Positions 51,121 to 61,524 of a stretch of 64,000 bases of DNA are shown here, piece after piece. Under the pieces are notes generated by a model, which did no database searches, was not told where the DNA came from, and worked only from the letters and a program-made list of their open reading frames with translations. Numbering within the stretch: position 1 is the first letter of the stretch; each line of letters opens with the position of its first letter. The stretch spans positions 1 through 64,000 of the forward strand of contig JAQCEA010000013.1 of NCBI GenBank assembly GCA_027620495.1, written 5' to 3'. The position numbers and the translations under genes were made by a program. This stretch comes from Pseudomonadota bacterium. Lineage in GTDB: Bacteria > Pseudomonadota > Alphaproteobacteria > Puniceispirillales > Puniceispirillaceae.

Positions 51121-52575
51121 TTACCTTAAATGGCCTTTGCCAGTGATCAGACTAGGGCGATGTTCGGCGTCATAGAGCCAATCCAACAGCCCTTCATAGG
51201 CAAGCGATGCATTGAGCACCGTTGAATCATCATAGGCATGGCCAACAATCTGCATGCCGGTTGGCACCCCATTTGCCGCAAAGCCGGTTGGGCAGGACAT
51301 GACTGGCAAGCGTGACAGCATATTAAATGGCGAAGTGAGCCATAGCTTGTCCTCGCCGCCGGTGCGTGGTTGCCCATCAATTTTATAGGATTGCTTTGGG
51401 TAGCCGTAATCTGCTGGAACATCTGTTGTCGCATTGGTTGGACAGACAAGAATATCAAAATTTTCCATCACCCGGGCAAAGCTGGAATGCGCCTGCCAAG
51501 CCAGCGTATTGGCATCGATAATTTCACGCGGCGTCCGGGTCAGGCTGGCTTTGGCATAGGCGAGGCTGTATGGACACATGTCCTCGCCATGAGATTTTGC
51601 TGCATCCTGCAAAGTCGCGCCCCACAGGGTGTTCAGATAGGTTTCGGCCATCGCTGGCAGGCTATGGGGCCATCCCAAATCGACCTCTTCGACTTTTGCA
51701 CCTGCGTCAGATAGATGCTTGCACGCGGCGGCAAAATTTGCGGCGACATCATGATCAATTTCATAACCGCAAAGTGTTGTCGTCATGGCCACACGCAGCC
51801 CTTTTAAGCAATTTGGGTCAGCCACATGTGTTGGTGGCGCTGGCAGGCTGGCAATGTCACTTGCATGTTGACCGGCGGTGAGTGCTTGCATGATCACGAT
51901 GTCGGAGGTGCTGCGCGCCATTGGGCCAGAATGGCTGTAATAATCTAGATTGAAAATCGGCACTTCTGGATTACGACCATAGGGCGGCTTGTAGCCAAAT
52001 ACACCGCAGGCAGATGCCGGAATGCGGATTGAGCCGCCGATATCTGTGCCAGTGGCAATGGGCGCTATGCCTGTCGCCAGTGCAACAGCAGACCCGCCAG
52101 ATGAACCACCACAGGTCATCTTATCATGCCATGGATTTGTGGTAACACCATAACGACGTGACCAGGTAGACCCCAGCAGGCAGAATTCAGGTGTTGTTGT
52201 TTTGACAAGCGGGATCGCGCCACCATCAAGAAGGCGCTGAATATAGACATCGGTGTGTTCGTCTACCCGATCGGCATAGAGAAGCGAACCGCTGGATCGC
52301 GTGCTTCCACATAGTGCAAATTCTTCCTTGATGGCGATTGCCACCCCTTCGAGCGGTCTGGGCGCCGCACCTTTACCGCTATAGCGGACTTCAGCTTTAT
52401 GGGCTGCCTCCAGTGCCGTTTCAGCAAAAAATTCAGTGATTGGGTTACAATGTGTCTGTACGGTCTCAGCACGGGCAAGACTGGCAGTTATTACTTCAAC
52501 GGGTGACAAGCTTTTGCTGGCAAAGGCGGCAACAAGCTCAGACGCGTTTGAAAACAAAAAATCGTCATCACTCAT
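51121..52575 (-). CDS. amidase-signature family hydrolase
   Basis: GVAIAIKEEFAL; TCGGSSGGSAVALATGIAPIATGTDIGGSIRIPASACGVFGYKPPYGR. Confidence 0.92.
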   Translation of the reverse strand: MSDDDFLFSNASELVAAFASKSLSPVEVITASLARAETVQTHCNPITEFFAETALEAAHKAEVRYSGKGAAPRPLEGVAIAIKEEFALCGSTRSSGSLLYADRVDEHTDVYIQRLLDGGAIPLVKTTTPEFCLLGSTWSRRYGVTTNPWHDKMTCGGSSGGSAVALATGIAPIATGTDIGGSIRIPASACGVFGYKPPYGRNPEVPIFNLDYYSHSGPMARSTSDIVIMQALTAGQHASDIASLPAPPTHVADPNCLKGLRVAMTTTLCGYEIDHDVAANFAAACKHLSDAGAKVEEVDLGWPHSLPAMAETYLNTLWGATLQDAAKSHGEDMCPYSLAYAKASLTRTPREIIDANTLAWQAHSSFARVMENFDILVCPTNATTDVPADYGYPKQSYKIDGQPRTGGEDKLWLTSPFNMLSRLPVMSCPTGFAANGVPTGMQIVGHAYDDSTVLNASLAYEGLLDWLYDAEHRPSLITGKGHLR

Positions 52576-52623
52576 TGCTGCCTCTCCTTATGGTTTTTTA
52601 GGGTGGTGTTTCAGGCTGTCCGC

Positions 52624-53661
52624 CTATTGCATTACGCGTGTCCACACCTTATCGATCAAACCTTGTGCCTTGGCATTACAAGCCTGACCAAATTTTACCG
52701 GCACGTCAGCTGGAACCTGAATGTTCTTGGCATTTTTCATATCATCTGAGAGATATTTAACTGACTCGGGAATGGCATTGGCATAAGCCGCAAAATTTGA
52801 CAGAAGCGCCATATTTTCAGGATGCATCAGAAAGTTCATAAACGCCTTGGCGCTTTCAACATTCTGGGCGCCATTCGGCACTACAAGCGAGTCAAACCAG
52901 CCAACAACACCTTCTTTTGGATAGGCATAAGTCAGATCGTCAACGCCTTCCCAAACGCCAACCTGGCTGAATCCGTCCCAATGTGCGTGCATCACCACAT
53001 CACCGCTCTTAAGCCGGTCATTGATACCTTCAGATGAATAGACTTTTACGCATTCCTTTTGCTTCATCATCACATCAAGAACAGCCTGCATCTCTTTTGG
53101 ATCTTCAGAGCAGAAATCTGAACCCAAATAGAGATGTGCCATGTTGATGACCTCATCAGGTGATTTGAATACAGCGAGCTTATTACAGGTTGCGGCATTT
53201 GGTTCAAAAAATTCCTTCAGAGATGAACCATTGCCATCATAGCTGTTCGCCCGATAGGCAAATGAGGCTGAACCCATTTGATAAGGGGTCGAATAAGCCT
53301 GCTCTGGATCCCATGATGGGTTGCGAAAGCGTTCGTCGACATATTTGTAGTTTGGCATATCAGCAATGCCATCGACCTTCATCAGCAGACCTTCTTTGAC
53401 CATGATGTCAACGAAATGCTGTGACGGGACAACAAGGTCATAACCGGTTGCACCTGATTGCAGCTTGGCAAGCAGCGTTTCGTTCGAATCATAGGTGTCA
53501 AGCGTTACCTCGATACCAGTTTCCTTCTCGAATTTCTCGATCAGCTCGGTCGGCGTGTAGTCGGTCCAATTATACAGGTTCAGCTTTCCTGATGCCTGAG
53601 CAGATGCAGCAACGGCAACCGAGCCGATAGCCAGCATCATGGTTTTTGCAAATTTCTTCAT
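52624..53661 (-). CDS. spermidine/putrescine-type ABC substrate-binding protein
   Basis: KLNLYNWTDYTPTELIEKFEKETGIEVTLDTYDSNETLLAKLQSGATGYDLVVPS (PotD/PotF). Confidence 0.93.
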   Translation of the reverse strand: MKKFAKTMMLAIGSVAVAASAQASGKLNLYNWTDYTPTELIEKFEKETGIEVTLDTYDSNETLLAKLQSGATGYDLVVPSQHFVDIMVKEGLLMKVDGIADMPNYKYVDERFRNPSWDPEQAYSTPYQMGSASFAYRANSYDGNGSSLKEFFEPNAATCNKLAVFKSPDEVINMAHLYLGSDFCSEDPKEMQAVLDVMMKQKECVKVYSSEGINDRLKSGDVVMHAHWDGFSQVGVWEGVDDLTYAYPKEGVVGWFDSLVVPNGAQNVESAKAFMNFLMHPENMALLSNFAAYANAIPESVKYLSDDMKNAKNIQVPADVPVKFGQACNAKAQGLIDKVWTRVMQ

Positions 53662-53700
53662 TCTTTTGGTCTCCTTCTTTTGTGCCTCAGAGTGAGGGGG

Positions 53701-54528
53701 TTATCCGATGGCTTCACCTTTGCGGTTGGCCGAGGAAAGTAGCCAGTACACGCTCACCAAAATGACCGATACTGCCAACAATAGGGTTGAGACAGCGTTG
53801 ACCTCGGGGGTCACGCCGGTTCTGATCATGCTGTAGATATAGACCGGCAGGGTCGTTGATCCAGCACCGGCCACCATCAATGTGATGATAAAATCATCAA
53901 TAGAAATAACGAAGGCCAGCATAAAGCCAGACATGATGCCCGGGGTCAGCAATGGCAATGTGACATAGCGGAACGCATCCCAGCGGTCGGCATATAGATC
54001 TTGGGCGGCGACCTCTAGCCCCGGATCCATGGCTTCTAGCGCGGCACGAATGGGCATATAGGCAAAGGGAATACAGAACACGGTATGAGCCAGAATGATA
54101 TTAATCAGTCCCAAATTAATGTTGAGAAGCGCAAAAAAGATCAATGTTGCCACCGCGGTGACGATTTCTGGCACCATCAATGGCAGGGTAATCAGGCCCG
54201 CAGTAAAGGCGCGCGAGCGGAACGGGCCGCCGCGAACCATGACAAGTGCTGCCAATGTTGCCATGATGGTGGCTGCAGGTGCGGCAAAGAAGGCCACGAT
54301 CAGCGAATTGATGGCGGCGCTATGAATATCATCATTTTCCAGTAGTTTCAGGTACCATCGCCATGAAAATTCAGACCAGACCATGGCGAATTTGCTGCCG
54401 TTGAAACTATAGGCCACCAACACCAGAATTGGCACATACAGAAAGGCGAAAAAGCCAACAGATAAACCGCCAAAGCCGGGAAAATCCCAGATTGGACGAA
54501 ATTTTGATTTGCGATGCGGGCTAGCCAT
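53701..54528 (-). CDS. spermidine/putrescine ABC permease (PotC/PotI)
   Basis: FAFLYVPILVLVAYSFNGS..EFSWRWYLKLL; start reset to MASPHRK. Confidence 0.9.
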   Translation of the reverse strand: MASPHRKSKFRPIWDFPGFGGLSVGFFAFLYVPILVLVAYSFNGSKFAMVWSEFSWRWYLKLLENDDIHSAAINSLIVAFFAAPAATIMATLAALVMVRGGPFRSRAFTAGLITLPLMVPEIVTAVATLIFFALLNINLGLINIILAHTVFCIPFAYMPIRAALEAMDPGLEVAAQDLYADRWDAFRYVTLPLLTPGIMSGFMLAFVISIDDFIITLMVAGAGSTTLPVYIYSMIRTGVTPEVNAVSTLLLAVSVILVSVYWLLSSANRKGEAIG

Positions 54529-55456
54529 GTGTTGCCTCCGCACCGGTTTGTTCGTAGACGGCATGACGGCGGGCCGCCCGCGCATTGACCATCAGAGCAA
54601 TAACCACAATTGCCAGCAACATCATTGCGATTGCAGCACCAAAGGGCCAGTTGCGCGAGGTGGCAAATTGCAATTGAACCAGCGAACCCAGCATGAGTTT
54701 CTTGCCTCCGCCCAACAAATCTGGGGCAATGAAGGCGCCAAGACATGGTACAAAAACGAGGATGCTGCCCCCAATAATGCCGGGCATGGTCAGTGGCACA
54801 ATAATGCGCCGTATCAGCTCATAACGATTGGCATAGAGATCGGCACCAGCTTCCAGCAGGCGTACATCCATCTTCTCCATCGAGGCATAGAGCGGCAACA
54901 CCATCAAGGGCAGGTATGAATAGACCAAACCAATCAGAATTGCGGTGTTGGTATACATCAAATTTATCGACTCATCCGGGCCGATAATGTTTAAAAATGA
55001 CCCAACCTGATCCATAAAACCGCCCCGCCCTAAAATGATGACCCAGGCAAAGGTGCGAACAAGAAGGTTGGTCCAAAACGGAATAGTGATCAGGAATACC
55101 AGCAGGTTTTTGCGATGATCCGGCTGACGGGCAATATAATAGGCAGCAGGAAATCCGATAAGAAGTGCCAGGCCTGTCGCACCAAGCGCCAGCATGAATG
55201 AACGCATGATGATGATCAAATAGGCGGGGTTGAATTCGGTTTCGTCAAACAAATTTTTGTCAAACAGGATTTGAACATAGCTCGACACATCAAAGCGAAG
55301 ATGCACACCGCCATAAACATTCGCCTCCATGAGAGAAACCGCGGCCATAATCAATAATGGGCCAATCATTAGAACGCCAATGGTAACCCATGTCGGCAAC
55401 AGCCCGAGAAGACGAAGCCGTTTTATGCTCATGGATTTTCCAGTCGCGTTGTTCAT
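54521..55456 (-). CDS. spermidine/putrescine ABC permease (PotB/PotH)
   Basis: [51 protein letters not shown]. Confidence 0.92.
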   Translation of the reverse strand: MNNATGKSMSIKRLRLLGLLPTWVTIGVLMIGPLLIMAAVSLMEANVYGGVHLRFDVSSYVQILFDKNLFDETEFNPAYLIIIMRSFMLALGATGLALLIGFPAAYYIARQPDHRKNLLVFLITIPFWTNLLVRTFAWVIILGRGGFMDQVGSFLNIIGPDESINLMYTNTAILIGLVYSYLPLMVLPLYASMEKMDVRLLEAGADLYANRYELIRRIIVPLTMPGIIGGSILVFVPCLGAFIAPDLLGGGKKLMLGSLVQLQFATSRNWPFGAAIAMMLLAIVVIALMVNARAARRHAVYEQTGAEATHG

Positions 55457-56544
55457 GACCGAAGAACCCTACAATTGTCAGCGGGGATTTCAATCAGCAC
55501 CTCATCACCGGTGGCAAAACTGGCATGCGCGCCTTGATTGATGCAGGCTTTCAGCGTCTGCCCATCACAGGCAAGATCAAGATGTGTTACACTACCGAGA
55601 TAAGTTTGCTCGATCACCTTGGCCTCCATCTGGAGAGAAGACGGCGTTGTTTTTTTGCCCGTTTTGGCAAGGACTTTGACCTTTTCAGGCCGGATCATAA
55701 TCGTAACCGCGTCACCAGCGGCAACATCAGGCGTGCTTATTTTTAAGGTGCCGCCACCGACCAATGTGAAGGTCATGTTTTTTCCTGTCGTTTTGCAACT
55801 GGCTTCGAGCATATTCGCTTCGCCAATAAAATTGGCAACAAACCGGTTCGCGGGTGCTTCATAAACCGCTTGCGGCGTGCCGACTTGCTGGACCTTGCCT
55901 TCACTGATCACCACGATCCGGTCGGACATGGCCAGCGCTTCTTCCTGATCATGCGTTACAAAGATAAATGTAATGCCGGTCTTTTGCTGGAGCTGCTTTA
56001 GTTCATCGCGCATGGCCTGACGCAATTTGAGGTCAAGCGCAGACAGCGGTTCATCCAGTAACAAAACCTTTGGGTTGGGCGCCAATGCCCGTGCCAGTGC
56101 CACGCGCTGTTGCTGTCCGCCCGACATTTGTGATGGACGCCGTTCAGCCAACGCTTCCATTTGGGTCAGGGCTAGCACCTCTTTACAACGGTGATCAATC
56201 TCGGCCTCGCTCTTTTTCAGGCGGCGCAGACCGAACGCAACATTTTCATAGACGCTGAGATGCGGAAACAGGGCGTAATGCTGAAAGACCGTGTTTACTG
56301 GTCGCTGGTTGGGCGGCAGATCCTCTATCTCTTCGCCAAACAGATTGATATGACCTTTTGTCATATCCTCAAATCCGGCAATCATGCGCAGAAGCGTGGT
56401 TTTCCCACAGCCTGATGGACCCAGCAATGTAAGGAATTCATTATCATAGATTTGCAAGGTGACATTATTGACCGCTGTCACCGCCGCATTTCCAGTACCA
56501 TATATTTTGGTGACCTGTTGGATGTCTACCGCAACATTCTTTCG
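55453..56544 (-). CDS. spermidine/putrescine ABC ATPase (PotA/PotG)
   Basis: [58 protein letters not shown]-terminal TOBE-like region. Confidence 0.95.
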   Translation of the reverse strand, partial: RKNVAVDIQQVTKIYGTGNAAVTAVNNVTLQIYDNEFLTLLGPSGCGKTTLLRMIAGFEDMTKGHINLFGEEIEDLPPNQRPVNTVFQHYALFPHLSVYENVAFGLRRLKKSEAEIDHRCKEVLALTQMEALAERRPSQMSGGQQQRVALARALAPNPKVLLLDEPLSALDLKLRQAMRDELKQLQQKTGITFIFVTHDQEEALAMSDRIVVISEGKVQQVGTPQAVYEAPANRFVANFIGEANMLEASCKTTGKNMTFTLVGGGTLKISTPDVAAGDAVTIMIRPEKVKVLAKTGKKTTPSSLQMEAKVIEQTYLGSVTHLDLACDGQTLKACINQGAHASFATGDEVLIEIPADNCRVLRS

Positions 56545-56671
56545 CATATGCGTGTTTACCCTCCCCAAAACACCCAAATCGACGGTTTAGTTAACAAGAA
56601 AAATGCGACAAGTTGCAACTGTTCTATTGTTTTTTTGCGGACTTAATTTGGTTTTAAGAGTGCGCTTGCCT

Positions 56672-56724
56672 AATGCCGGCCTAGTCTGGCATTGTTTTAT
56701 CTGGTCTTGCAAAACGGCTAGACC
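56672..56724. promoter_or_regulatory. two inverted repeats in the divergent pot / aldehyde dehydrogenase region
   Basis: AATGCCGG-CCTAGT-CTGGCATT at 56672-56693 and GGTCT-N12-AGACC at 56703-56724. Confidence 0.4.
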
Positions 56725-56759
56725 ATAAATCACAACCATATGTTTGGGACGGAATTACC

Positions 56760-58265
56760 ATGAGTCCATTAGATACGGGGAGCTGGCAAAAGGCAGATTG
56801 GGATCGTGCCGCCAGCAAAATCACACCAAGTGCGAAAGCCTATATTGATGGCAAATTTGTTGATGCGATATCAGGCAAGACTTTTGCCAGCATCAATCCT
56901 GCAACAGATAGCACGCTGGCCATGGTAGCTGAATGTGATGCCGCGGACATAGACCGGGCGGTTGCGGCAGCAAGGCGGGCCTTTGAGGCTGGCGTGTGGT
57001 CTGCGATGGCGCCAATGGATCGCAAAGCGGTGTTATTGCGGCTTGCCGAATTAATCCGCCAAAATCTGGTCGAATTGGCGCTGTTGGATAGTCTGGATAT
57101 GGGTAAGCTTGTTACCGATGCCGCGACTATTGACGTTCCCGGATCAGCGCTGTTTTTCCAATGGTATGCCGAGGCGATTGACAAGGTTTATGATGAGATT
57201 GCACCGACCGGCCCGGGTGATTTGGCGTTGATAACACGTGAACCCTTGGGTGTTGTCGGGGCTGTTGTGCCCTGGAACTTTCCGCTGGATATGGCAACAT
57301 GGAAATGTGCCGCAGCACTGGCCGCTGGTAATTCGGTTGTTTTAAAGCCGGCTGAGCAGTCACCGCTATCGGCACTGCGGCTTGCGGAACTTGCAAGTGA
57401 AGCCGGGTTGCCGGATGGTGTGTTGAATGTTGTTCCTGGATTTGGTGAAACAGCGGGTCGTGCTTTGGGGTTGCACCCAGATGTTGATTGTTTGGCCTTT
57501 ACCGGATCGACTGCAGTTGGGAAATTGTTTCAGCAATATGCTGGGCAATCAAACATGAAACAAGTCTGGCTGGAGACGGGTGGCAAAAGCCCTAATTTGG
57601 TATTTGCCGATTGCGCCGATTTGGACGCGGCCGCTGACATGGCGGCGTTTGGCATTTTTTTCAATCAGGGCGAGGTCTGTTCAGCCAATTCACGTTTGTT
57701 AGTTGAACGCAGCATTCAACAGGAATTTGTCGACCGATTGGTGGCGCGTGCGAAAAATACCCAACCGGGAAATCCGCTTGATCCAGCTTCCAAGATGGGT
57801 GCCATGGTCAGCCGCGAACAAACCGACCGTGTGATGGAATATATCGACATAGGCAAAAAAGAGAGTGAGTTGGTTGTCGGCGGCGAGGAAGTCAAAATTG
57901 ATGGAAAAGGGTGTTTTATCACCCCGACGATTTTCAATAATGTAACATCAGATGCAACGATTGCACGCGATGAGATTTTTGGCCCGGTGTTGGCGGTCGT
58001 GCCATTTGACACTGAAGAAGAAGCGGTGCGGATTGCGAATGATTCAGTCTATGGTTTGGCGGCTTCGGTATGGACCGATGGGCTGTCGCGCGCGCATCGC
58101 GTTGCCAGTAAATTGCGCGCCGGAACAGTTTCGGTCAACACGGTCGATGCGCTGAGTCCTATGACGCCATTTGGTGGTTTTAAGCAGTCCGGAATTGGTC
58201 GTGATTTGTCGCTTCATTCCTTTGACAAATATACCGCGCTGAAAACAACATGGATAAAATATTAG
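56760..58265 (+). CDS. aldehyde dehydrogenase (PuuC-like gamma-glutamyl-gamma-aminobutyraldehyde/aminoaldehyde dehydrogenase)
   Basis: VVPWNFPLDMATWKCAAALAAGNSVVLKPAEQSPLSALRLAELA; LETGGKSPNLVFADCADLDAAADMAAFGIFFNQGEVCSANSRLLVE. Confidence 0.92.
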   Translation: MSPLDTGSWQKADWDRAASKITPSAKAYIDGKFVDAISGKTFASINPATDSTLAMVAECDAADIDRAVAAARRAFEAGVWSAMAPMDRKAVLLRLAELIRQNLVELALLDSLDMGKLVTDAATIDVPGSALFFQWYAEAIDKVYDEIAPTGPGDLALITREPLGVVGAVVPWNFPLDMATWKCAAALAAGNSVVLKPAEQSPLSALRLAELASEAGLPDGVLNVVPGFGETAGRALGLHPDVDCLAFTGSTAVGKLFQQYAGQSNMKQVWLETGGKSPNLVFADCADLDAAADMAAFGIFFNQGEVCSANSRLLVERSIQQEFVDRLVARAKNTQPGNPLDPASKMGAMVSREQTDRVMEYIDIGKKESELVVGGEEVKIDGKGCFITPTIFNNVTSDATIARDEIFGPVLAVVPFDTEEEAVRIANDSVYGLAASVWTDGLSRAHRVASKLRAGTVSVNTVDALSPMTPFGGFKQSGIGRDLSLHSFDKYTALKTTWIKY

Positions 58266-58387
58266 CCCCCGTTATGTTCTCACATGCGCGGTTTGCATGA
58301 TTCTTTATGCTTTCAATTCATCTTTGTAACCGCGTTATGTCTAGATACTCTCAGACATAATCAGCAATCAGCGTATATGCGGGTTGA

Positions 58388-59869
58388 TTAGTTTTCTGCA
58401 AGGTTTAGATAATTTGCGAGGTGCGTTTTCATTGACGCATCAAAATAGAGGCCCAATTTGGTGCGGCGATCGAGGATATCCTCTGCGGTGCGTACCCATT
58501 CCTGCGCTATCAGCCATTCAATTTCTGCCTGATAGAGGCCATATCCAAATGCTTGCCCTAGCCGCTTTGGGCGGTCTGCTGTACCAAGAATGGCATAAAT
58601 TTCTGACCCATAGGCGCGCGCCATGCGGGTGATCATCTGTTCTGGAAACGCCGGGAAATCTCGCTTAACACGATCCAAAAAATGTTGAAAATTAGCACAA
58701 GGGATGTCGCCGCCCGGAAGATGGGCAGAAGAAGCTAGGCCAACTTTTGGGGCAGGCCATTTTTGATTAACTAATCGGGCCACCTTTACGGCCAGCTGGC
58801 GGTAGGTGGTTAATTTACCGCCAAAAACATTTAACCAATTCTTTGCGGCTTCATCTTGCCAAGACAACACATAATCACGGGTTATTGATTGCAGCGCTTT
58901 TTTGCCATCATCAAACAGCGGACGTACACCTGAATAGCTGGCAATAATCGTCTCTCGATTAAGCGGCGTGGCCAGATAGTGGCCTAGCTCGTTGCAGATA
59001 TAGTCTAGTTCATCATTGCTGATTTGTGGGTGATCTGCAGAACCTTGGTGATCCATATCGGTTGTGCCAAGCAGAGTGAAATCATCCAGATAGGGAAGGG
59101 CAAATAGAATCCGGCCATCTGAATTTTGAAAGATATAAGCTTTGTTATGATCAAAAAGTCGCTTGGTAATCAAATGTGAGCCACGCACTAATCTGATGTT
59201 TTTCTCTGGCTGACGGTCTTGTTGCAAGGCCATAATCTGGTCAACAAATGGCCCCCCAGCATTGATAATCATTTCTGCATGAATCTCACGCGTGCTGGTT
59301 TTGGCTACCCATCCTTTTGATGATCTGCTGATTTGCACTATTTCGCTATCACGGTAAATCTTTGCGCCCCGTTGAGACGCGGCCCTTGCATTGGCAAGGG
59401 TTAGACGGCTGTCATCAACAAAACAATCTGTATATTCAAAGCCGTGCGTTATGTCCGACCGAAGCGCGTGTCCGGCGGCATCTGTGGTGAGATCAACACC
59501 AGTTGGGCGCGCCAGTTCTGACCGCCCGCCTAAATTTGCATAGATAAACAGACCCATTTGCAGCAACCATTTCGGCCGCATCCCCGCTTGGTGTGGCAGA
59601 ACAAATCGCATGGGGTGTATCAGATGCGGTGCCATATTCATAAGAATATCCCGTTCTTTTAGCGCCTCTCTCACGAGCCTGAATTTATAATGTTCTAGGT
59701 AACGCAGTCCGCCATGGATAAGTTTTGTGGACCATGAAGATGTCGCCGATGCAATGTCATTTTTTTCACATAAGATGACTTGGTACCCTCTGCCCGCCAA
59801 TTCGCGTGCAATCCCACAGCCGTTTATGCCCCCACCAATAATCAGGATATCGCATTGACTTAGTTGCAT
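58388..59869 (-). CDS. glpD: glycerol-3-phosphate dehydrogenase
   Basis: DILIIGGGINGCGIARELAGRGYQVILCEKNDIASATSSWSTKLIHGGLRYLEHYKFRLVREAL. Confidence 0.95.
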   Translation of the reverse strand: MQLSQCDILIIGGGINGCGIARELAGRGYQVILCEKNDIASATSSWSTKLIHGGLRYLEHYKFRLVREALKERDILMNMAPHLIHPMRFVLPHQAGMRPKWLLQMGLFIYANLGGRSELARPTGVDLTTDAAGHALRSDITHGFEYTDCFVDDSRLTLANARAASQRGAKIYRDSEIVQISRSSKGWVAKTSTREIHAEMIINAGGPFVDQIMALQQDRQPEKNIRLVRGSHLITKRLFDHNKAYIFQNSDGRILFALPYLDDFTLLGTTDMDHQGSADHPQISNDELDYICNELGHYLATPLNRETIIASYSGVRPLFDDGKKALQSITRDYVLSWQDEAAKNWLNVFGGKLTTYRQLAVKVARLVNQKWPAPKVGLASSAHLPGGDIPCANFQHFLDRVKRDFPAFPEQMITRMARAYGSEIYAILGTADRPKRLGQAFGYGLYQAEIEWLIAQEWVRTAEDILDRRTKLGLYFDASMKTHLANYLNLAEN

Positions 59870-59970
59870 ATTTTTAAAACATCGTAAAACCGAGGGGAAT
59901 CTATCTTGTTTCGGTAAAACATAGTTTAAGTTTTGTCCGGGCTTTTCGCCAAGCGTAATATTTGTCTAAT

Positions 59971-60022
59971 CATGTGTATTGGTGCTGGCCAAGGCGTGGC
60001 ATTGATTCTGGAGGCCTGCTAG
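59971..60022 (+). pseudogene. thiolase 3'-end relic
   Basis: ATG TGT ATT GGT GCT GGC CAA GGC GTG GCA TTG ATT CTG GAG GCC TGC TAG = MCIGAGQGVALILEAC*; gapless with 28130-28181. Confidence 0.75.
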
Positions 60023-60423
60023 GGGACAGTGCGGCACGCCATCTATTTCGATAGCCATTCAAAACAAAAACTAAATTCAATTAACTTCACAAAAATTCTT
60101 GTTTCTTCTGAAGTAAGATATTTTGTTTTAGTTCATCAATAGTCATTAAAGTCATAGCATTAAAATAGTACATGACGTCACCATTCTTCAGAAACCTTAT
60201 GAACTGGTCATACGCATTAACTGTTGTTCGCCGTTTCAAAACCTATTTTAGCAACAAAAAAATTAATTATATCAATACTTTATACTTCTCATAGATTTTT
60301 TTCTTGCAGAGGTTTTCTGTGTTTGGCGTTATGTATAGTTGAAAAACACTGTCAGGTTTTTGTGATCTTTAAAATCTAATATGCCTAATCCCTGTCAATG
60401 TCTTATTTTTGGGGCGTTGGTTG

Positions 60424-60882
60424 ATGAGTATCTCTCAATTCAAAACTTATCTGCAAACATATGTTCGGAATTGGTGCGAAGCTAATGGTCAGAGTATTGA
60501 CAACGGCAAGTCACGGGGACTGGCTTTTGAGAATTTTGTGTTTGAAACTCTAGTAAGCCGCTTTGAGTTAGATGGAGCTTCTATTGAAGAAAATGTATTT
60601 AGATCTGACGAGAGAGGTTTTGACATCATATTGCCACCGTCAGGCAATAGTGATTTTTTTATTGTTTGTCAGTGTGAAATGGGTGGTGCCATAATCGCGC
60701 GCCATCTTCATGATCGTATTTTTGAAAGATTCGAACAGGGGCAAGAGGCAGAGGGAAGCGGCCTTGGCCTTGCCATTGTAAAGGAAATTTGTCTCTTGCA
60801 TGGGGGTGAGGCCAGCTATAGCGAGGTTGGCGGGTGGGCCTGTTTTACCCTGACACTGCCGCAATCAGGCACGCGGGAATAG
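60424..60882 (+). pseudogene. chimeric ORF: AIPR/restriction-like N-terminus joined to histidine-kinase C-terminus
   Basis: N-terminus RGLAFENFVFETLVSRF..RGFDIILPPSGNSDFFIVCQCE, then IFERFEQGQEAEGSGLGLAIVKEICLLHGGEASY..GWACFTLTLP (HATPase F and G2 boxes without H/N boxes). Confidence 0.6.
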
Positions 60883-60921
60883 CGCCATTGCCGGGCCAGC
60901 CAAACCCGCACAAGACGGGTA

Positions 60922-61389
60922 TTAATACACTTTGATTTCATAGCACCGACAGGCCGTGCGGCCATGTTTGCGCCCATAGATTTCCAGCCGGTGTTCGGTA
61001 AGCTCAAATCCCATTTCGCTGGCTATTTCCTCGATCAGCCGTTGCAGTTGCTGGCTTTTAAATTCATGGATTTGACCAGTTTCGACATCCATCAAATGGT
61101 CATGTTCCACACGTTTGATTTCAAACCGCGCCTTGCCATCGCCAACATCAAGTTTTTGGATGAGTTGATAATCTTCAAAAATACCCAAAGACCGGTAAAT
61201 TGATGCAATTGATATAGAGCTGTCTTTTTCCTTGCACCGCAAATAGATCGTTTCGACATCGGGGTGATCGGCCGCTTCTTCAAGCACCGTTGCCAGCAAA
61301 TGACGCTGGCTGGTCATTCTGATTCCAGCATGCGTGCATTTTTTGACAAAAGGCATGTCACCTTTTTTACGTGCTTTTGTGCCAGTCAT
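60922..61389 (-). CDS. Fur-family transcriptional regulator
   Basis: GIRMTSQRHLLATVLEEAADHPDVETIYLRCKEKDSSISIASIYRSLGIFEDYQLIQKLDVGDGKARFE. Confidence 0.9.
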   Translation of the reverse strand: MTGTKARKKGDMPFVKKCTHAGIRMTSQRHLLATVLEEAADHPDVETIYLRCKEKDSSISIASIYRSLGIFEDYQLIQKLDVGDGKARFEIKRVEHDHLMDVETGQIHEFKSQQLQRLIEEIASEMGFELTEHRLEIYGRKHGRTACRCYEIKVY

Positions 61390-61524
61390 AGTTTTAAACA
61401 CCATCTAGAAACGCTGATTCATTGTTGCATCAAAACATAATTTTGCAAAAATATATTGCAGCTTCATATGATCAGCCTAACCTTATGACACAAACGCCAT
61501 ATTTATCACCTTGGAGGTGCCGCC

